A stretch of DNA of 49,341 nucleotides from Pseudomonadota bacterium (GCA_018261615.1 JAGTSE010000034.1:1-49341); one strand, 5' to 3'; shown: positions 1-8,047, numbered from the stretch's first letter. Numbers and translations are program-made. The notes: generated by a model not told the origin, from the sequence alone.

Positions 1-25
1 GAGCTTGCAACTGTTTTTCGTCCAT
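1..25 (-). CDS. IS256-family transposase, N-terminal fragment (runs off the window)
   Basis: Only eight codons are present, reading leftward: M-D-E-K-Q-L-Q-A. This matches my recollection of the start of enterobacterial IS256-family (DDE, Mutator-type) transposases, which continue LANELAKNLKTPEDL. GAAGG lies seven bases before the ATG. With so little sequence the call rests on this match plus the IS-like end just upstream. The gene is cut by the window edge, so whether it is intact is unknown. Confidence 0.6.
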
Positions 26-97
26 ACATTAACCTTCATTTGATGGTGAATTGAACATATCAAAATCAGGCAATTACACAAATCTATGTACAGGCTC
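1..97 (-). mobile_element. IS256-family insertion sequence, partial (one end only)
   Basis: On the minus strand a GAGCCTGTACATAG-type end (complement of about 84-97) is followed by a short leader, a GAAGG ribosome site and a transposase start at 25. From memory this terminal sequence and the protein start fit enterobacterial IS256-family elements. The rest of the element lies left of the window, so its other inverted repeat and target duplication cannot be seen. The exact outer boundary (about 97) is an estimate. The IS sits directly against the prophage's left arm sites. Confidence 0.65.
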
Positions 98-115
98 GGC
101 AATGTTTCTATCTTT

Positions 116-135
116 GTGCGACATTTTTGCGACAC
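116..135 (+). repeat. Putative integrase arm-type sites, left end
   Basis: Two direct copies of a TGCGACA motif (GTGCGACA at 116-123, TTGCGACAC at 127-135). The same doublet, with one mismatch over 20 bp, lies at 31659-31678 just inside the other prophage end. Paired short repeats at both ends beside the att site are the usual layout of tyrosine-integrase arm sites, so I infer that role; no binding data exist here. Confidence 0.55.
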
Positions 136-140
136 AGTCT

Positions 141-1910
141 CTAGATTGTTCTGCAGGTTAACCGTTCTAATCTAAGACGATCAAACCCTGTGGCCTTCTT
201 TGCTCTATGCATCAGCAAATAGTTCACTCTGGTAATCCAAATTCTCTCTTCTTTTAATTGACTATGTAGCGCGCCTGAATTGTATCTTTCTTCTAGGCCT
301 TGCTTTATTGGTTGCCAATAATTTACAGGTGAGTCTAGCCATTTTTCTACGAAAATATAAGGTTTGATATGTTTTAGAATATCTAGTGAAGCAAACTTAC
401 CATTCCAGCCATAACCATAAGATACTATTTTTTTAAATTTATCAGGTTCCTCATTTAATGAATCGAAAATTTCCTTTATATATGATGGGTAATTTTTATG
501 TAATGCTTTTATTTTGTATTTGTTAATTAATTGGAACATGTAATTAGATGGTTTTCGATATTCATCTCTCACCCAATATGCATAACCATGAGATGAGTCC
601 GGATAATCTGTAAATCTTTCATTTGGTTCGTAGTGCTCAAGTAGGTTCCTTTTTAATAATTCTTCAAGGTACTTGACAAAGAAATTTAGTACATCTTTAT
701 AACTTAGCTTGTGTGCACCGATTGTTGTCATTAGCATTTTTAAATTGAATATATGGAATATTTTACCTGTATCAGTAATGGTGAAGTTTGCTAATTCATT
801 ATCAATGGTTGCTATGGTATTTATTACTTGGTCTGCTGTTAATTCATCAAAATGCATTAATGTCAACCATGATTCCACAAGGCCTGTATTTAAATATCTA
901 TTGGTTGCAATGTCATTTTTTATTTTTGTCTCATCATAATATCCTTTTGATAAGCAATTTTGCAAAGTGTCATCACTTAAAGTATTTAGTGTTAGATCTA
1001 GGTTTATTCCTTGTTTTCTATATTGTTCATTTATTTCTACCAAAGCTGTTTTATCTTCATTCTTTTTAGAAACGTAATACTTGATCGCTTTTTCTGAACG
1101 AAACTGAAGATCATCATCTTTGATTTTTCCATATCTATAATTTATTGTTATAGCAGTGAAAAATGAGAATATATCCTCCATTGCTTTTTCATTATTTCTA
1201 TGGGATTTATCAATGCAATCCAATAGGCGAACTGCATCTTTAATTGTGTGTTTTAAAATTCGAATAGATTTACATTGCGATGCTATAAAGGTATTTAGGA
1301 TACTGTCTTTTATTTTTTTAGGTATTTCTTTTTTAATTTCATTTTGTAATATGTATAAGAAAATGCTCGGCAAGTCAGGTTCAATTCTAAGAGTTTGGCC
1401 AATTACCTTTTCTTTAGCATCATCAAACGAACCTTTTATTTTTTCGTCGTGAGCTATAGCAATTACTTTACAACCATGATGCTCAACATACTTATTAATA
1501 ACACCAAGGATTTTATTTATAGATACCGAGCTTCGCTCAATGTCATCGAAAACAATTACTCTGTCTGTCTTTACATCCTCTTTAATAGCAACTTCAGCAA
1601 TCTTAGAAATAATCCCGCCTAGACCGAAAGTAAAGACATCAGCTTCTACATTAGTTTCCCCTATACCTCCTGTGACTTTTTTTGCAAAGGCTTTAACAGG
1701 AGACATTTTATAAAAAACAGAAGCGTAAATGTTTTCTACTGATGTAACGTCAAAAAGGCTTACGTAATACATCTCTTCTTCATTTAAAATTTTCTTTATA
1801 TGATGGGTCTTCCCTGCCCCCCATTCTCCGGTAATCAATATTGCATAGCCTGGATTTATTAATCCTTTGTAGTAGTTAATATAATCATTAAATCGCGTGA
1901 TGTTATCCAT
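141..1910 (-). CDS. KAP-family P-loop NTPase, prophage cargo gene behind int
   Basis: A 589-aa protein with a Walker A motif GEWGAGKT (residues 28-35) and a KAP-style Walker B, VIVFDDIER (118-126), followed by a sensor-like VIAIAHDEK (149-157). The GxWGxGKT and DDxER signatures are typical of KAP NTPases, a family that includes the plasmid phage-exclusion protein PifA. I see no clear membrane span of the kind many KAP proteins have. The C-terminal two thirds are charged, aromatic-rich and unrecognised. The start codon lies four bases after the int stop, and the ribosome site AAAGGTG is inside the end of int, so it is probably co-translated with int. The gene is visibly more AT-rich than the phage core, suggesting separate acquisition. 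A defence or exclusion role is an inference. Confidence 0.85.
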   Translation of the reverse strand: MDNITRFNDYINYYKGLINPGYAILITGEWGAGKTHHIKKILNEEEMYYVSLFDVTSVENIYASVFYKMSPVKAFAKKVTGGIGETNVEADVFTFGLGGIISKIAEVAIKEDVKTDRVIVFDDIERSSVSINKILGVINKYVEHHGCKVIAIAHDEKIKGSFDDAKEKVIGQTLRIEPDLPSIFLYILQNEIKKEIPKKIKDSILNTFIASQCKSIRILKHTIKDAVRLLDCIDKSHRNNEKAMEDIFSFFTAITINYRYGKIKDDDLQFRSEKAIKYYVSKKNEDKTALVEINEQYRKQGINLDLTLNTLSDDTLQNCLSKGYYDETKIKNDIATNRYLNTGLVESWLTLMHFDELTADQVINTIATIDNELANFTITDTGKIFHIFNLKMLMTTIGAHKLSYKDVLNFFVKYLEELLKRNLLEHYEPNERFTDYPDSSHGYAYWVRDEYRKPSNYMFQLINKYKIKALHKNYPSYIKEIFDSLNEEPDKFKKIVSYGYGWNGKFASLDILKHIKPYIFVEKWLDSPVNYWQPIKQGLEERYNSGALHSQLKEERIWITRVNYLLMHRAKKATGFDRLRLERLTCRTI

Positions 1911-1914
1911 ATAA

Positions 1915-2937
1915 TCATTTCACCTTTTTTAAAGGGTTAAAATACAATACATCCTCTAGATGATTAGGAGCGAAATGAGCATAACGCATGGTCATTTTTA
2001 TATCAGTGTGTCCTAATATTCTCTGCAATATGAGAATATTTCCTCCGTTCATCATAAAATGACTGGCAAAAGTATGACGCAACACGTGTGTAAGCTGACC
2101 CTGTGGGAGGTTGATCCCTGCGCGCTCTAGAGCTTTTCTAAAAGCAGAATAGCAAGGTGTGAATAGGGGGCCGCTTTTTTGAGGCAAATCGGCAATCAAT
2201 GCCAGATCTAGCGGAATAGTGCGGTTCTTTTTTCCTTTCGTTTTAACAAACGTAACTCTCCCCGCTGAGATTTGCGATCTCTTGAGGCCTTCTGCTTCGC
2301 TCCATCTCGCACCGGTCGCCAGACAGATTTTTACGATCATCTCTAAATCTGTAGCTGAGCTGTTGCGGCACTCATGCAAAAGCTGATCGATCTGCTCGCC
2401 TGTAAGATAAGCCATCTCGCTTTCATCGGTGCGAAACTGCCTGACGTTTTCAAGTGGGTTAGGGGCTGACCATTCTCCCAAGCGTTTAAGCTCGTTGAAC
2501 ACTGCTAAAAAATAAGCATGCTCAAGGTTCATAGTCCGTGGCGAAACTTTGCTGACTCGCTTTGTGCGCGCAAAATGACCGTCGAGGCGTTTAGCCCGGT
2601 ACGCAGTAAAAAGTTGAGCGCTGAACTCAGTAGCAAGTGGCGACCCCATGCATTCAGCAGCCCAGAGCATAGCTTTTTTGCGTTTTTCGCCATCACGAAG
2701 CGTGATGCCGTGTCGGTCAAACCAGAGGTGAACTAAATCAGTCAGACGTCGTTTATCTTCACCGTCACCAAGCCAGGGAGAATCATCGATTTTTTGTAGG
2801 GTATAGTTTTCATAGGCGAGAGCCTCGCCCTTGGTGGCAAACTTCTTGCGGACGCGTTTTCCCTGTTTGCCATTTTTTCGGTTAACTGTATAAAAATCAG
2901 CAACCCAATCACCAGAGGATAGCTTTCTTACGGTCAT
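1915..2937 (-). CDS. int: P2/186-type tyrosine integrase
   Basis: Site-specific recombinase of 340 aa, about the size of P2/186 integrases. The catalytic set is visible: Arg211 (in ATGARWSEAE), His284 and Arg287 (HVLRHTF), His310 (LGHTD) and the nucleophile Tyr319 (MRYAHF). It catalyses recombination between attP and the tRNA-Ile target, with Cox helping excision. It lies directly behind cI on the same strand (one base apart) and is followed at four bases by the KAP gene, so the three form one leftward unit. That layout means integrase may be transcribed in the lysogen from the cI promoter. Confidence 0.97.
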   Translation of the reverse strand: MTVRKLSSGDWVADFYTVNRKNGKQGKRVRKKFATKGEALAYENYTLQKIDDSPWLGDGEDKRRLTDLVHLWFDRHGITLRDGEKRKKAMLWAAECMGSPLATEFSAQLFTAYRAKRLDGHFARTKRVSKVSPRTMNLEHAYFLAVFNELKRLGEWSAPNPLENVRQFRTDESEMAYLTGEQIDQLLHECRNSSATDLEMIVKICLATGARWSEAEGLKRSQISAGRVTFVKTKGKKNRTIPLDLALIADLPQKSGPLFTPCYSAFRKALERAGINLPQGQLTHVLRHTFASHFMMNGGNILILQRILGHTDIKMTMRYAHFAPNHLEDVLYFNPLKKVK

Positions 2938-2938
2938 A

Positions 2939-3520
2939 TTATTTTATTGTCAGAACTATGCGGCCAAGGATATTGATTTCATCAATACCACAATCGAATG
3001 CCATTCCTACCCCACTAACACGCACCCGTTTTACTGGTATACGCGTTAACGTGCGCACGCTCGTTTTTCCTTCGATTTCAACCAACCATGCGTCGTCATA
3101 AATCTCAGAGAACTGGTGCTCAACCACGTATTGCATAGCGCCATCAAGGATGCATGAGGGATTTGACGGAACGGGTTTACCCTGCACGAACGATAATTTA
3201 TCGAGCATAAACATTCCTGCGTCATAAAGTTGCCCATCGACGATTTTTTGACGGGGCATCTTAAGAATATCTAACTCTTCGGTATCAAATTTTTTACCGT
3301 TACCTGTAGCCAACCATTCAAGCATTGCACCTGTTTCAGCCATGCATTTGAGCATGATATCCGCTGGTAAGCCGCCACGCTTGTAGCGCGATGACAGTGA
3401 GCTTGCTGCCATGTCTAAATGCTCTGCAAGCTGCATTTTCTGTGTAAAGCCGTAAGCCTCAATGACACGATCCAGTACAGGAGCGCTGTCAGTATCCGGG
3501 TCAATACGAAATCTTGCCAT
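2939..3520 (-). CDS. cI: CI repressor, phage 186 type
   Basis: A 193-aa lysogeny repressor, close to the 192 aa of 186 CI. The N-terminal HTH includes LAEHLDMAASSLSSRYKRG (about 31-49). The C-terminal oligomerisation domain has DAWLVEIEG and VSGVGMAFDCGIDEINILGR, both with close counterparts in 186 CI as I recall it. No Ala-Gly/Ser-Lys autoproteolysis signature is evident, so it is probably not cleaved by RecA; 186 uses a LexA-controlled antirepressor instead. It should silence the rightward early promoter through the palindromes at 3535-3609. The ATG is the first codon after that operator region. Confidence 0.93.
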   Translation of the reverse strand: MARFRIDPDTDSAPVLDRVIEAYGFTQKMQLAEHLDMAASSLSSRYKRGGLPADIMLKCMAETGAMLEWLATGNGKKFDTEELDILKMPRQKIVDGQLYDAGMFMLDKLSFVQGKPVPSNPSCILDGAMQYVVEHQFSEIYDDAWLVEIEGKTSVRTLTRIPVKRVRVSGVGMAFDCGIDEINILGRIVLTIK

Positions 3521-3534
3521 TCCATTTACAGGAA

Positions 3535-3609
3535 TTAGACATTGTCTAAATGAAGTTTACATTTAGAAATTATCTAATTAACCTGCCCTCATAGTTAGAT
3601 ATTGCCTCA
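3535..3609. promoter_or_regulatory. Three CI operator-like palindromes in the early control region
   Basis: Three 15-bp sites share the pattern TTAGAnATTnTCTAA: TTAGACATTGTCTAA (3535-3549, perfect), TTAGAAATTATCTAA (3563-3577, near perfect) and TTAGATATTGCCTCA (3595-3609, one good half). Their centres are 28 and 32 bp apart, about three helical turns, so repressors could bind on one face. They lie between cI and the Cox-like gene, where the repressor must act. A TTTACA -35-like hexamer (3556-3561) lies between the first two, but I cannot place start sites. Confidence 0.75.
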
Positions 3610-3653
3610 TAAACACCGATATTGCCGTATCGGCCAAACACGGAGTTTGCACT

Positions 3654-3875
3654 ATGCGACCTAGCATTACAATCGTCATCCCTGAGCCATACCTCCCATT
3701 AGATGAGTATTGCCGCCGCACTGGAACCAATAAGGAAACCGCCAGAAACCTTATTGAATATGGAAAACTGCCCATCAAGCCGAAGGGTAAACAAAGAAAA
3801 GGCCTCGTCGAAATTAACATGGCTGCGCTGACCATACAGGCATTAAGCGAATGTGATATTTCGCTTAATGCGTAA
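3654..3875 (+). CDS. cox: Cox/Apl-like excisionase and early regulator
   Basis: A 73-aa small DNA-binding protein. The segment LDEYCRRTGTNKETARNLIEYGKLPI (about 16-41) reads as a winged helix-turn-helix and lines up with the P2 Cox motif (EFAKLIGKSTGAVRRMIDKGKLPV). Cox proteins bind the arms of attP to direct excision and also repress the lysogenic promoter. Position supports the role: it is the first rightward gene opposite cI. It could equally be named apl by position with 186. Confidence 0.8.
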   Translation: MRPSITIVIPEPYLPLDEYCRRTGTNKETARNLIEYGKLPIKPKGKQRKGLVEINMAALTIQALSECDISLNA

Positions 3876-3905
3876 AACAGCATAGCTATTTGATAGAGGT
3901 GAATC

Positions 3906-4415
3906 ATGTTTGATTTTAAGGTTTCCAAACATCCACATTATGACGAAGCGTGCCGGGCTTTCGCACAGCGTCACAACATGGCTAAGCTGGCCGAGCGTGC
4001 GGGTATGAATGTTCAGACGTTACGTAACAAGCTCAACCCTGAACAGCCTCATCAACTCATACCGTCAGACATTTGGTTGCTTACAGACCTGACAGAAGAT
4101 TCAACGCTAGTTGATGGCTTTCTGGCAATGCTTCACTGCTTACCCTGTGTACCAGTCAACGAACTGGCAAAAGAGAAATTACAAACCTATGTCATGCGCG
4201 CAATGACTGAGTTGGGCGATCTGGCTGGCGGTGCTGTTTCCTCTGAACGTCTTACCCCGGCAAGGAAGCACAGTATGGTCGAGAGTGTGAATTCTGGTAT
4301 ACGCATGCTTTCGTTGACAGCTCTGGCACTACAAGCGCGCCTCCAGGCTAACCCGGCAATGTCCAGTGTCGTCGATACCGTTAGCGGTCTCGGTGCATCG
4401 TTTGGCCTGATGTGA
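3906..4415 (+). CDS. cII: CII-type regulatory protein, phage 186 type
   Basis: A 169-aa protein, the length of 186 CII. An N-terminal HTH is readable in AKLAERAGMNVQTLRNKLN (about 26-44), and the C-terminal half is helical. In 186, CII activates a promoter that gives the burst of CI needed to establish lysogeny. It follows the Cox-like gene after a GAGGTG ribosome site, in the order seen in 186. It is unrelated in detail to lambda CII despite the name. Confidence 0.88.
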   Translation: MFDFKVSKHPHYDEACRAFAQRHNMAKLAERAGMNVQTLRNKLNPEQPHQLIPSDIWLLTDLTEDSTLVDGFLAMLHCLPCVPVNELAKEKLQTYVMRAMTELGDLAGGAVSSERLTPARKHSMVESVNSGIRMLSLTALALQARLQANPAMSSVVDTVSGLGASFGLM

Positions 4416-4422
4416 GGTGATG

Positions 4423-4611
4423 ATGAATAACGAACCTTCATTCGCGTCTCTACTCGTTAAGCAAAGCCCCGCCATGCACTACGGACACGGCTGGATTATC
4501 GGTGAGAACGGTAAGCGCTGGCATCCGGTGCGCTCACAAACTCCGTCAAAGCCTGTTTCTTTCAAGGGGGCTGCATGGCTATCGAAGCTGTTTCCGCAAC
4601 TGTTCCGCTGA
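4423..4611 (+). CDS. fil: Fil-family early protein
   Basis: A small early protein of 62-64 aa with the motif KQSPAMHYGHGWIIGENGKRWHPV, which I recall from the 186 Fil/DUF2724 family. In 186, Fil expression makes E. coli filament by blocking division; here that is inference from family. Three start codons lie close together (4417, 4420, 4423), with an AGGTGATG context after the cII stop. I use the third because GAGGTG is then well spaced. The end overlaps the next gene in another frame. Confidence 0.75.
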   Translation: MNNEPSFASLLVKQSPAMHYGHGWIIGENGKRWHPVRSQTPSKPVSFKGAAWLSKLFPQLFR

Positions 4612-4913
4612 AAGCTGGCGCCCGTATGGCTGGCCTGAATCATATCGCAGAGATTCGCGGGCGATTCTGGGGGGATAGCTGGAAAGAAGTCGAGCAATTT
4701 GTGGCGAATATGCGTGATACGCGCGACCCGCAGCATGAAGACAACGAGCGCGCACTGGCAGCGATTTTCTTTCTGGCAAAAATACCGGCAGCTCGTCACG
4801 GGCTCAAATTAAGTGAGCTGACTACTGACGAGAAAAAAGCGCTTATTTCAGCAATGAATCATTTTCGTGCAGTAGTGAGCTTATTTCCCAAACGGCTAAC
4901 CATGCCGAATTAA
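4575..4913 (+). CDS. DUF5347-type early phage protein
   Basis: A 112-aa conserved P2-like early protein of unknown function. It starts inside the Fil gene (37-base overlap) with AAGGGGGC just upstream of its ATG, so the two are likely translationally coupled. The GLNHIAEIRGRFWG and DPQHEDNERALAAIFFLAKIP segments look like those of DUF5347 proteins as I recall them. No catalytic motif, membrane span or signal peptide is visible. Confidence 0.75.
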   Translation: MAIEAVSATVPLKAGARMAGLNHIAEIRGRFWGDSWKEVEQFVANMRDTRDPQHEDNERALAAIFFLAKIPAARHGLKLSELTTDEKKALISAMNHFRAVVSLFPKRLTMPN

Positions 4914-4977
4914 CACAAACCGTAATTAAAAGGCGTCAACCCGCCGGGCATTCTTTTGCAAAAATTCAGGAGAATTT

Positions 4978-5208
4978 ATGAATACAGAAATTAAAACCGA
5001 GAAAAAAAGAAGCTATGAACTTCCTCTTGAGGTGATGTTGCATGATGCAAAAATGCAGGAGCGCAAGGGAAGAGCTGAACTTATGGCTTCAAGATTAGAA
5101 GTCCTGGCCTGGAAAATCTCACGGGATGAGTTGAGCTTTAAAGAAGCATCAGAGCTTTTACGTCAAGAGGCTGAAAAATTCGAAAATGAAGCGCGGGGGC
5201 TACACTGA
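4978..5208 (+). CDS. DUF2732-type small early protein
   Basis: A 76-aa charged, mostly helical protein preceded by CAGGAG seven bases before the ATG. It resembles the DUF2732 proteins found between cII and gene A in P2/186-like phages. The segment RAELMASRLEVLAWKISRDEL may be an amphipathic helix. Its stop overlaps the start of the zinc-finger gene (TGATG), which suggests coupled translation. No function is known to me. Confidence 0.75.
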   Translation: MNTEIKTEKKRSYELPLEVMLHDAKMQERKGRAELMASRLEVLAWKISRDELSFKEASELLRQEAEKFENEARGLH

Positions 5209-5429
5209 TGGCCGACGCGATGGATCACGTTCAACAGCGCGAGCAGGAAGAACGCGAGCGCCACATCAATAACGCACGCAGCCGCGTTATTACACCTTCA
5301 CGTTTTACCTGCGAAGAATGCGACACACCAATTCCGGAGGCTCGCCGCAGGGTAATTTATGGAGTGTCACTTTGCGTGACCTGCCAGCAAATAACAGAGC
5401 TCAAGTCCAGACATTACCGGGGCGTTTAA
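5208..5429 (+). CDS. DksA/TraR-type zinc-finger protein
   Basis: A 73-aa protein with a helical N-terminus and a four-cysteine zinc site: CEEC (about 39-42) and CVTC (60-63). This is the short TraR/DksA architecture, whose members enter the RNA polymerase secondary channel and alter initiation. Short phage versions of this kind are standard in P2-like early operons. It overlaps the previous gene and ends immediately before the GTG start of gene A, so the three are probably one translational unit. Confidence 0.88.
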   Translation: MADAMDHVQQREQEERERHINNARSRVITPSRFTCEECDTPIPEARRRVIYGVSLCVTCQQITELKSRHYRGV

Positions 5430-7646
5430 GTGGCAATCTCTTACGCTTATGCGTGGAATGCTCCTCGCTCAGCAATAGCCAGCCCATATCTGACCTACTC
5501 AGAACAGCACCGCCGTGATCGTATGATTGCGGCGTTGCTGCATGCGCGCAAAGCGCTTTCTCTCCAGCCGGAATGTGTACGCTACGACGTATACCGAACC
5601 GCCGCCGCGCTGGAGCAACATCACGACAGCCAGCGAGCCAATGCCTTTTTGATTAGCTTTTGCAAAAAAGCATTGCCGCGCCTTGAGCTGGTTACAAAAA
5701 AATACCAGGCCATTGGCATTAAAAGCGATGTTTCGGCTGCTGTTTTTTCCGGTCATTTCGATACGGAAATGCTGCAATACATCGCCTCACGCCTCGTGAA
5801 TATGATTGCCCGTTATAACCGGCTCCCTGATATGGCAAAGGCTGATATTGAACTGCTGGCCGCTGATATCGCTAATTTCATCCGCGCAGAACTTGCAGAT
5901 ATAGACGATGCCAGCGACTGTGAACTGAAAACACTGCATTCGTGGTATATGCGCGCCGGGCTGATTGCCCTGCAATTTAACGTGACCCCGCCCCATTGGG
6001 AGCGCGTAACAAAAAAATACGCCAGTGAGCAGGATATCGCCCCGGCAGTTATGCGCATGTTCAATGAAACGTGGTGGCGCGGGTGGTTGCGCCGTATTGC
6101 CGCCGCATGGCGTGAGCATCTGCAAATCGCTGTTGGTAACGTCAGCAAGAAAAAGCATACCTACGCCAGCAAAACATGCGTAACCGAGTGGCGCGAGCAA
6201 AAGAGGCGCACGCGTGAATTTCTTAAAGGGCTGGAGCTCGAAGACGAGGACGGCAACCGCATTAGCTTGATTGAAAAATACGACGGCTCGGTCGCTAACC
6301 CGGCCATTCGCCGCTGCGAGTTGATGACACGTATTCGCGGTTTTGAAAATATCTGTAACGAGCTTGGTTACGTGGGGGAGTTCTATACGCTGACTGCCCC
6401 GTCGAAATATCACGCCACGACAAAAGCGGGCTACCGTAACCACAAATGGAACGGGGCAAACCCGTCCGACACGCAAGGCTATTTAACCTCACTCTGGGCG
6501 CGTATTCGCGCCAAGCTCCACCGGGAAGAAATTCGTATTTTTGGCATCCGTGTCGCCGAGCCACATCATGACGCAACGCCACACTGGCACATGTTGATGT
6601 TTATGCTGCCGGAACATGCTGAACGTGTTCGCGCTGTCATCCGGGATTATGCGTGGCAGGAAGACGAGAGCGAGCTCAGCAGCGATAAAGCCAGAAAGGC
6701 CAGATTCCACGCTGAAGCGATCGACTCGGAAAAGGGTAGCGCTACGGGCTATGTCGCAAAATACATCTCAAAGAATATCGATGGCTATGCGCTCGACGGT
6801 GAAACAGACGACGAAAGCGGCGAGCTCTTGAAAGATACCGCGCCCGCCGTTTCTGCCTGGGCGGCGCGCTGGCATATCCGGCAATTCCAGTTTATCGGTG
6901 GTGCGCCGGTGACGGTTTACCGCGAATTACGTCGCCTGGCTGACACCGAAACCGCGCACGGCCTTAGCGTGGAATTTGCTGCGGTGCATGATGCGGCTGA
7001 TGCCGGTGATTGGGCGGGTTACGTTAACGCCCAAGGTGGCGCGTTTGTCCGTCGTGATGATTTGCAGGTTCGCACGCTCTATGAGGCTCGCGACGAGTTC
7101 AACCAGTACGGCGAGGAAACCGTCTGTATTCGTGGCGTGTACGATGCCGCCGTCGGTACTGGTTCTCCAATTTTAACTCGGCTCACGCAATGGAAAATTG
7201 TTCCGAAGCGTGCCGTTGATTTGGCTGTTGACGTTAAGGGCGCTCTTGCGCCCTCTCGGAGTTCTGTCAATAACTGTACGGGAAGCGAAAGCGAACCACT
7301 GGAGCTTGATTTATCAAAACCACTTAATCGATTTCAGCGACGGCAGTTAACGAACCGGCTAAGAGATAAAAAGCCCGCTGCGCGCCGCAAATTTATACAC
7401 GGAACGCCTGCGCAGGGCGGAGCGATAGCCAGAACAATTGACGAAATACAGCTTTTAACCGGCATAACAATAAGCCGGGGTGAAGCGCTGCACCTCATAG
7501 CGTGCGGGAAAAGCTGTTTTAACGGTAAATGGTGCCGGGGATCTGAAGTGGGAGAGGTTTTTTCTACTGCCCCGCCAATTATTGAAAGGGCTAAGGCTAT
7601 TCTCAATCGTGTTGCTGTTTTGTCTGGAATGGTGCAACAGAAGTGA
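5430..7646 (+). CDS. A: gpA replication initiator (HUH endonuclease)
   Basis: A 738-aa rolling-circle initiator of the P2/186 A family. The metal-binding HUH motif is PHWHMLMF, with His385 and His387. The paired catalytic tyrosines are Tyr441 and Tyr445 in GYVAKYISKNIDGY, matching the two-tyrosine mechanism of P2 A. It nicks the origin, which in P2 lies within A itself, and stays attached to the 5' end. Translation starts at GTG 5430 directly after the stop of the zinc-finger gene. It is the last core early gene before the cargo segment. Confidence 0.96.
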   Translation: MAISYAYAWNAPRSAIASPYLTYSEQHRRDRMIAALLHARKALSLQPECVRYDVYRTAAALEQHHDSQRANAFLISFCKKALPRLELVTKKYQAIGIKSDVSAAVFSGHFDTEMLQYIASRLVNMIARYNRLPDMAKADIELLAADIANFIRAELADIDDASDCELKTLHSWYMRAGLIALQFNVTPPHWERVTKKYASEQDIAPAVMRMFNETWWRGWLRRIAAAWREHLQIAVGNVSKKKHTYASKTCVTEWREQKRRTREFLKGLELEDEDGNRISLIEKYDGSVANPAIRRCELMTRIRGFENICNELGYVGEFYTLTAPSKYHATTKAGYRNHKWNGANPSDTQGYLTSLWARIRAKLHREEIRIFGIRVAEPHHDATPHWHMLMFMLPEHAERVRAVIRDYAWQEDESELSSDKARKARFHAEAIDSEKGSATGYVAKYISKNIDGYALDGETDDESGELLKDTAPAVSAWAARWHIRQFQFIGGAPVTVYRELRRLADTETAHGLSVEFAAVHDAADAGDWAGYVNAQGGAFVRRDDLQVRTLYEARDEFNQYGEETVCIRGVYDAAVGTGSPILTRLTQWKIVPKRAVDLAVDVKGALAPSRSSVNNCTGSESEPLELDLSKPLNRFQRRQLTNRLRDKKPAARRKFIHGTPAQGGAIARTIDEIQLLTGITISRGEALHLIACGKSCFNGKWCRGSEVGEVFSTAPPIIERAKAILNRVAVLSGMVQQK

Positions 7647-7702
7647 TCATACATTCATACTTATATCTTTCGGATACAATAGGTTACGGCTTGCATTTTT
7701 AC

Positions 7703-7746
7703 TTCACATTATACAAATAAGTATTATACTGTATTTTTGTACAGTA
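7703..7746 (+). promoter_or_regulatory. LexA-controlled (SOS) promoter
   Basis: TACTGTATTTTTGTACAGTA at 7727-7746 is a full-consensus LexA box (CTGT-N8-ACAG, with flanking TA/TA). It overlaps the -10 hexamer TATACT (7725-7730), which sits 16 bp from a TTCACA -35 (7703-7708). LexA would therefore block RNA polymerase directly. The box lies 19 bp before the GTG of the 65-aa gene. In phage 186 the LexA-controlled antirepressor gene tum occupies the equivalent place near the right end. Confidence 0.88.
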
Positions 7747-7765
7747 TTTGTGTGGGGGAAGTTTT

Positions 7766-7963
7766 GTGAGAAATGAATTAAAAGAGCATGTCATGCTTGA
7801 GCGTGTTGAGTTGATTGCGCGGCTGACAACTATGGGGAAGTGCCAAGAAAGGGATCGAGAAATTGCTCTTGATTTAATAGCCGAACTTGCCGGAAATTTT
7901 CATGTATCAAATCTTCGAACAGAGGCACAATCTATAGTCATTTCTCGCTTTACTGAAAGATGA
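7766..7963 (+). CDS. SOS-controlled small phage protein, unknown function
   Basis: A 65-aa helical protein with a GTG start, chosen because a strong GGGGGAAG site lies five bases upstream; an earlier in-frame ATG at 7748 falls within the promoter and has no ribosome site. The motif LERVELIARLTTMGKCQERDREIALDLIAEL recalls small hypothetical proteins found after gene A in P2-like phages. It sits directly behind the LexA box, where 186 has tum, but it does not look like the DinI-like Tum protein. It may be a different SOS-induced antirepressor or may only share the slot; sequence alone cannot say. Confidence 0.75.
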   Translation: MRNELKEHVMLERVELIARLTTMGKCQERDREIALDLIAELAGNFHVSNLRTEAQSIVISRFTER

Positions 7964-8000
7964 CATTTTGCGACATTGAGTGTTAAATAACCGTTTTGGG

Positions 8001-8019
8001 CTTCTTTATGAGAAGTTTT
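8001..8019 (+). terminator. Weak possible terminator
   Basis: CTTCT-ttatg-AGAAG followed by TTTT. The stem is only 5 bp of mostly A/T, so if it acts at all it would only partly separate the SOS gene from the GHKL operon, leaving readthrough after DNA damage possible. Confidence 0.3.
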
Positions 8020-8047
8020 ACAATTCTGTGCATGAATTCTGTACAGA

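Noticed and set aside
1..140. attL core (copy of the tRNA 3' end) at the left end
   Set aside because: I looked for TGGTGGCCCC and the T-arm sequence and found neither; the stretch is IS end plus arm sites.
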